Below, one piece after another: positions 22,279-23,145 of a stretch of 23,145 bases of DNA; position 1 is the first letter of the stretch; each line of letters begins with the position of its first letter. The translations under genes and the position numbers were made by a program. The notes beneath the pieces were generated by a model that searched no databases, was not told where the DNA came from, and saw only the letters and a list, made by a program, of their open reading frames with translations. Origin of the DNA: CALRGE01 sp964365765. GTDB taxonomy: Bacteria > Patescibacteriota > Gracilibacteria > UBA1369 > 2-02-FULL-48-14. The stretch spans positions 1 through 23,145 of the forward strand of contig CAYIRB010000004.1 in NCBI GenBank assembly GCA_964365765.1. The letters run 5' to 3'.

Positions 22279-23145
22279 CTACTGAACAATCGGGACTCCC
22301 GCAAGTTCACCTTCCGTGATCTCGGCCTCGGCTAGGCCGGAAAGATATTTAATAACGGCTCTGGTGCTCATCCACCCCTTTTCCTCAATCAAATTCGCGA
22401 TTTTGGCTGTCACATAGGCCGTAGCGGGGGAAGTCCCGCTCTTATAACCGTACTCGTTGCCGGGAAGAGACGACATTATTCTGTCGCCGTAGGAAGCCAC
22501 GTCCACCCAATAGCCGTAATTCGACTTTGGCATCTTGCCGCCAAGGTCGTCCACGCTGGCCACAGCTAAACTTTCGCTGTATTCGGCCGGGTAAAAAGGT
22601 CCTTCCGAGGAATTATTGCCGGCCGCGGCCACGACTATAATCCCTTTTTGTTTTGCCTTCTTGAGCATTTTTTCGAGAGCGTAAGAATCTTCCATCACGC
22701 CGAAACTCGCGTTTATAATATCGACTTTTTCGTCCATCGCCATTTGGAAGGCTTCCAAAACATTTGAAAGATCGCCGCCGTCGGCACCTGCTATTTTGTA
22801 GGCGACAATCACGGCCTCCGGCGCGTTTTCCGCGATAATTCCAGCCATATGCGTTCCGTGCCCCACGTCGTCGTACATATTCGAGTCGCCGTCAATCGTA
22901 TTCCAACCTTCCTCGAATTCGGTGTTCGCGAAAATTTCATGATTTTCATCGACTCCGCTGTCTATCAAAGCTATTTTTATATCGTTTTTTGCGGATGCAA
23001 GCACGACCGCCGGCTCGGACGGATGTTCGTAATCTATGCTGTAGACGGGATAGCCCTCCAAGAGGACTTCCTGATCCAATTCCACATTATCGAATTCCGG
23101 AATTGTCTCCTGATAAATCGCGGCGATATTTCTTAAAGTACCGTC
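22279..23145 (-). CDS. Subtilisin-like S8 serine protease (5' end outside window)
   Basis: The frame stays open to the window edge, so the N-terminus (probably signal peptide and propeptide) is missing. Counting from the Val codon at 23085, the triad is Asp42 in IALIDSGVD, His76 in VGHGTHMAG and Ser219 in GTSPATA; the oxyanion Asn is in AAAGNNSSEG (about 157). The usual GTSMA is GTSPA here. A GTG at 23085 could be mistaken for the start, but 20 codons upstream remain in frame without a stop. The visible part ends soon after the catalytic domain, at VPIVQ, with no C-terminal sorting or repeat domain. It is probably secreted or surface-bound; the tRNA gene follows closely. Confidence 0.9.
   Translation of the reverse strand, partial: DGTLRNIAAIYQETIPEFDNVELDQEVLLEGYPVYSIDYEHPSEPAVVLASAKNDIKIALIDSGVDENHEIFANTEFEEGWNTIDGDSNMYDDVGHGTHMAGIIAENAPEAVIVAYKIAGADGGDLSNVLEAFQMAMDEKVDIINASFGVMEDSYALEKMLKKAKQKGIIVVAAAGNNSSEGPFYPAEYSESLAVASVDDLGGKMPKSNYGYWVDVASYGDRIMSSLPGNEYGYKSGTSPATAYVTAKIANLIEEKGWMSTRAVIKYLSGLAEAEITEGELAGVPIVQ

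Noticed and set aside
1..23145. CRISPR array, insertion sequence, prophage or integrase
   Set aside because: No spaced repeat arrays, transposase or integrase motifs, or terminal inverted repeats were seen.
1..23145. Alternative genetic code (UGA as Gly)
   Set aside because: TGA serves as the natural stop of comF and of the first glycosyltransferase at the correct protein ends.

Overview
The window looks like a compact bacterial chromosome segment, most probably from a Patescibacteria/CPR-type lineage (a Peregrinibacteria-like group would fit). That placement is inference, not a database result. It rests on very tight gene packing, almost no Shine-Dalgarno sequences, short or absent mRNA leaders, a membrane-anchored sortase, shortened housekeeping proteins, and a set of unrecognised operon proteins. 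TGA is used as a normal stop (for example comF and one glycosyltransferase), so the code is standard and not the UGA=Gly code of Gracilibacteria/Absconditabacteria. No gene-free stretch exceeds 300 bases; the longest are 7966-8130 and the first 151 bases.

Layout. (1) 1-2353, plus strand: an AT-rich accessory block with dinD, a UPF0489-family gene cut by an in-frame TAA, and a ribbon-helix-helix/VapC toxin-antitoxin pair behind a clear promoter and a near-perfect operator. (2) 2350-7965: a ferredoxin-NADP reductase-like flavoprotein (minus) divergent from aroD-ychF (plus), then a bifunctional Rel (ppGpp) protein (minus) divergent from mnmA (plus). (3) 8131-11280: a sortase facing an unrecognised three-gene minus-strand operon whose central 498-residue protein carries a two-copy internal repeat. 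(4) 11333-18514: ligA (plus) facing a minus-strand operon comF > GT4 > GT4 > dnaX > folC-like. (5) 18599-22145: a Nudix hydrolase overlapping a single-chain UvrD helicase/PD-(D/E)XK nuclease with a probable iron-sulfur staple. (6) 22190-23145, minus: an S8 protease, cut by the window edge, followed 12 bases later by tRNA-Val(GAC).

The genes cover DNA ligation, replication clamp loading, DNA uptake or recombination, double-strand end processing, tRNA thiolation, stringent response, and cell-surface protein or glycan work. Every divergent pair is separated by only 31-84 bases with overlapping promoter elements, and most convergent pairs share their stop codons or overlap by 4-36 bases. The points most worth a second look are the UPF0489 nonsense codon, the toxin-antitoxin operator, the Rel protein that lacks its Cys-rich zinc-finger domain, the altered NMN pocket of LigA, the Fe-S helicase-nuclease, the unknown three-gene operon, two long perfect palindromes inside genes, and the overlapping, near-leaderless divergent promoters.
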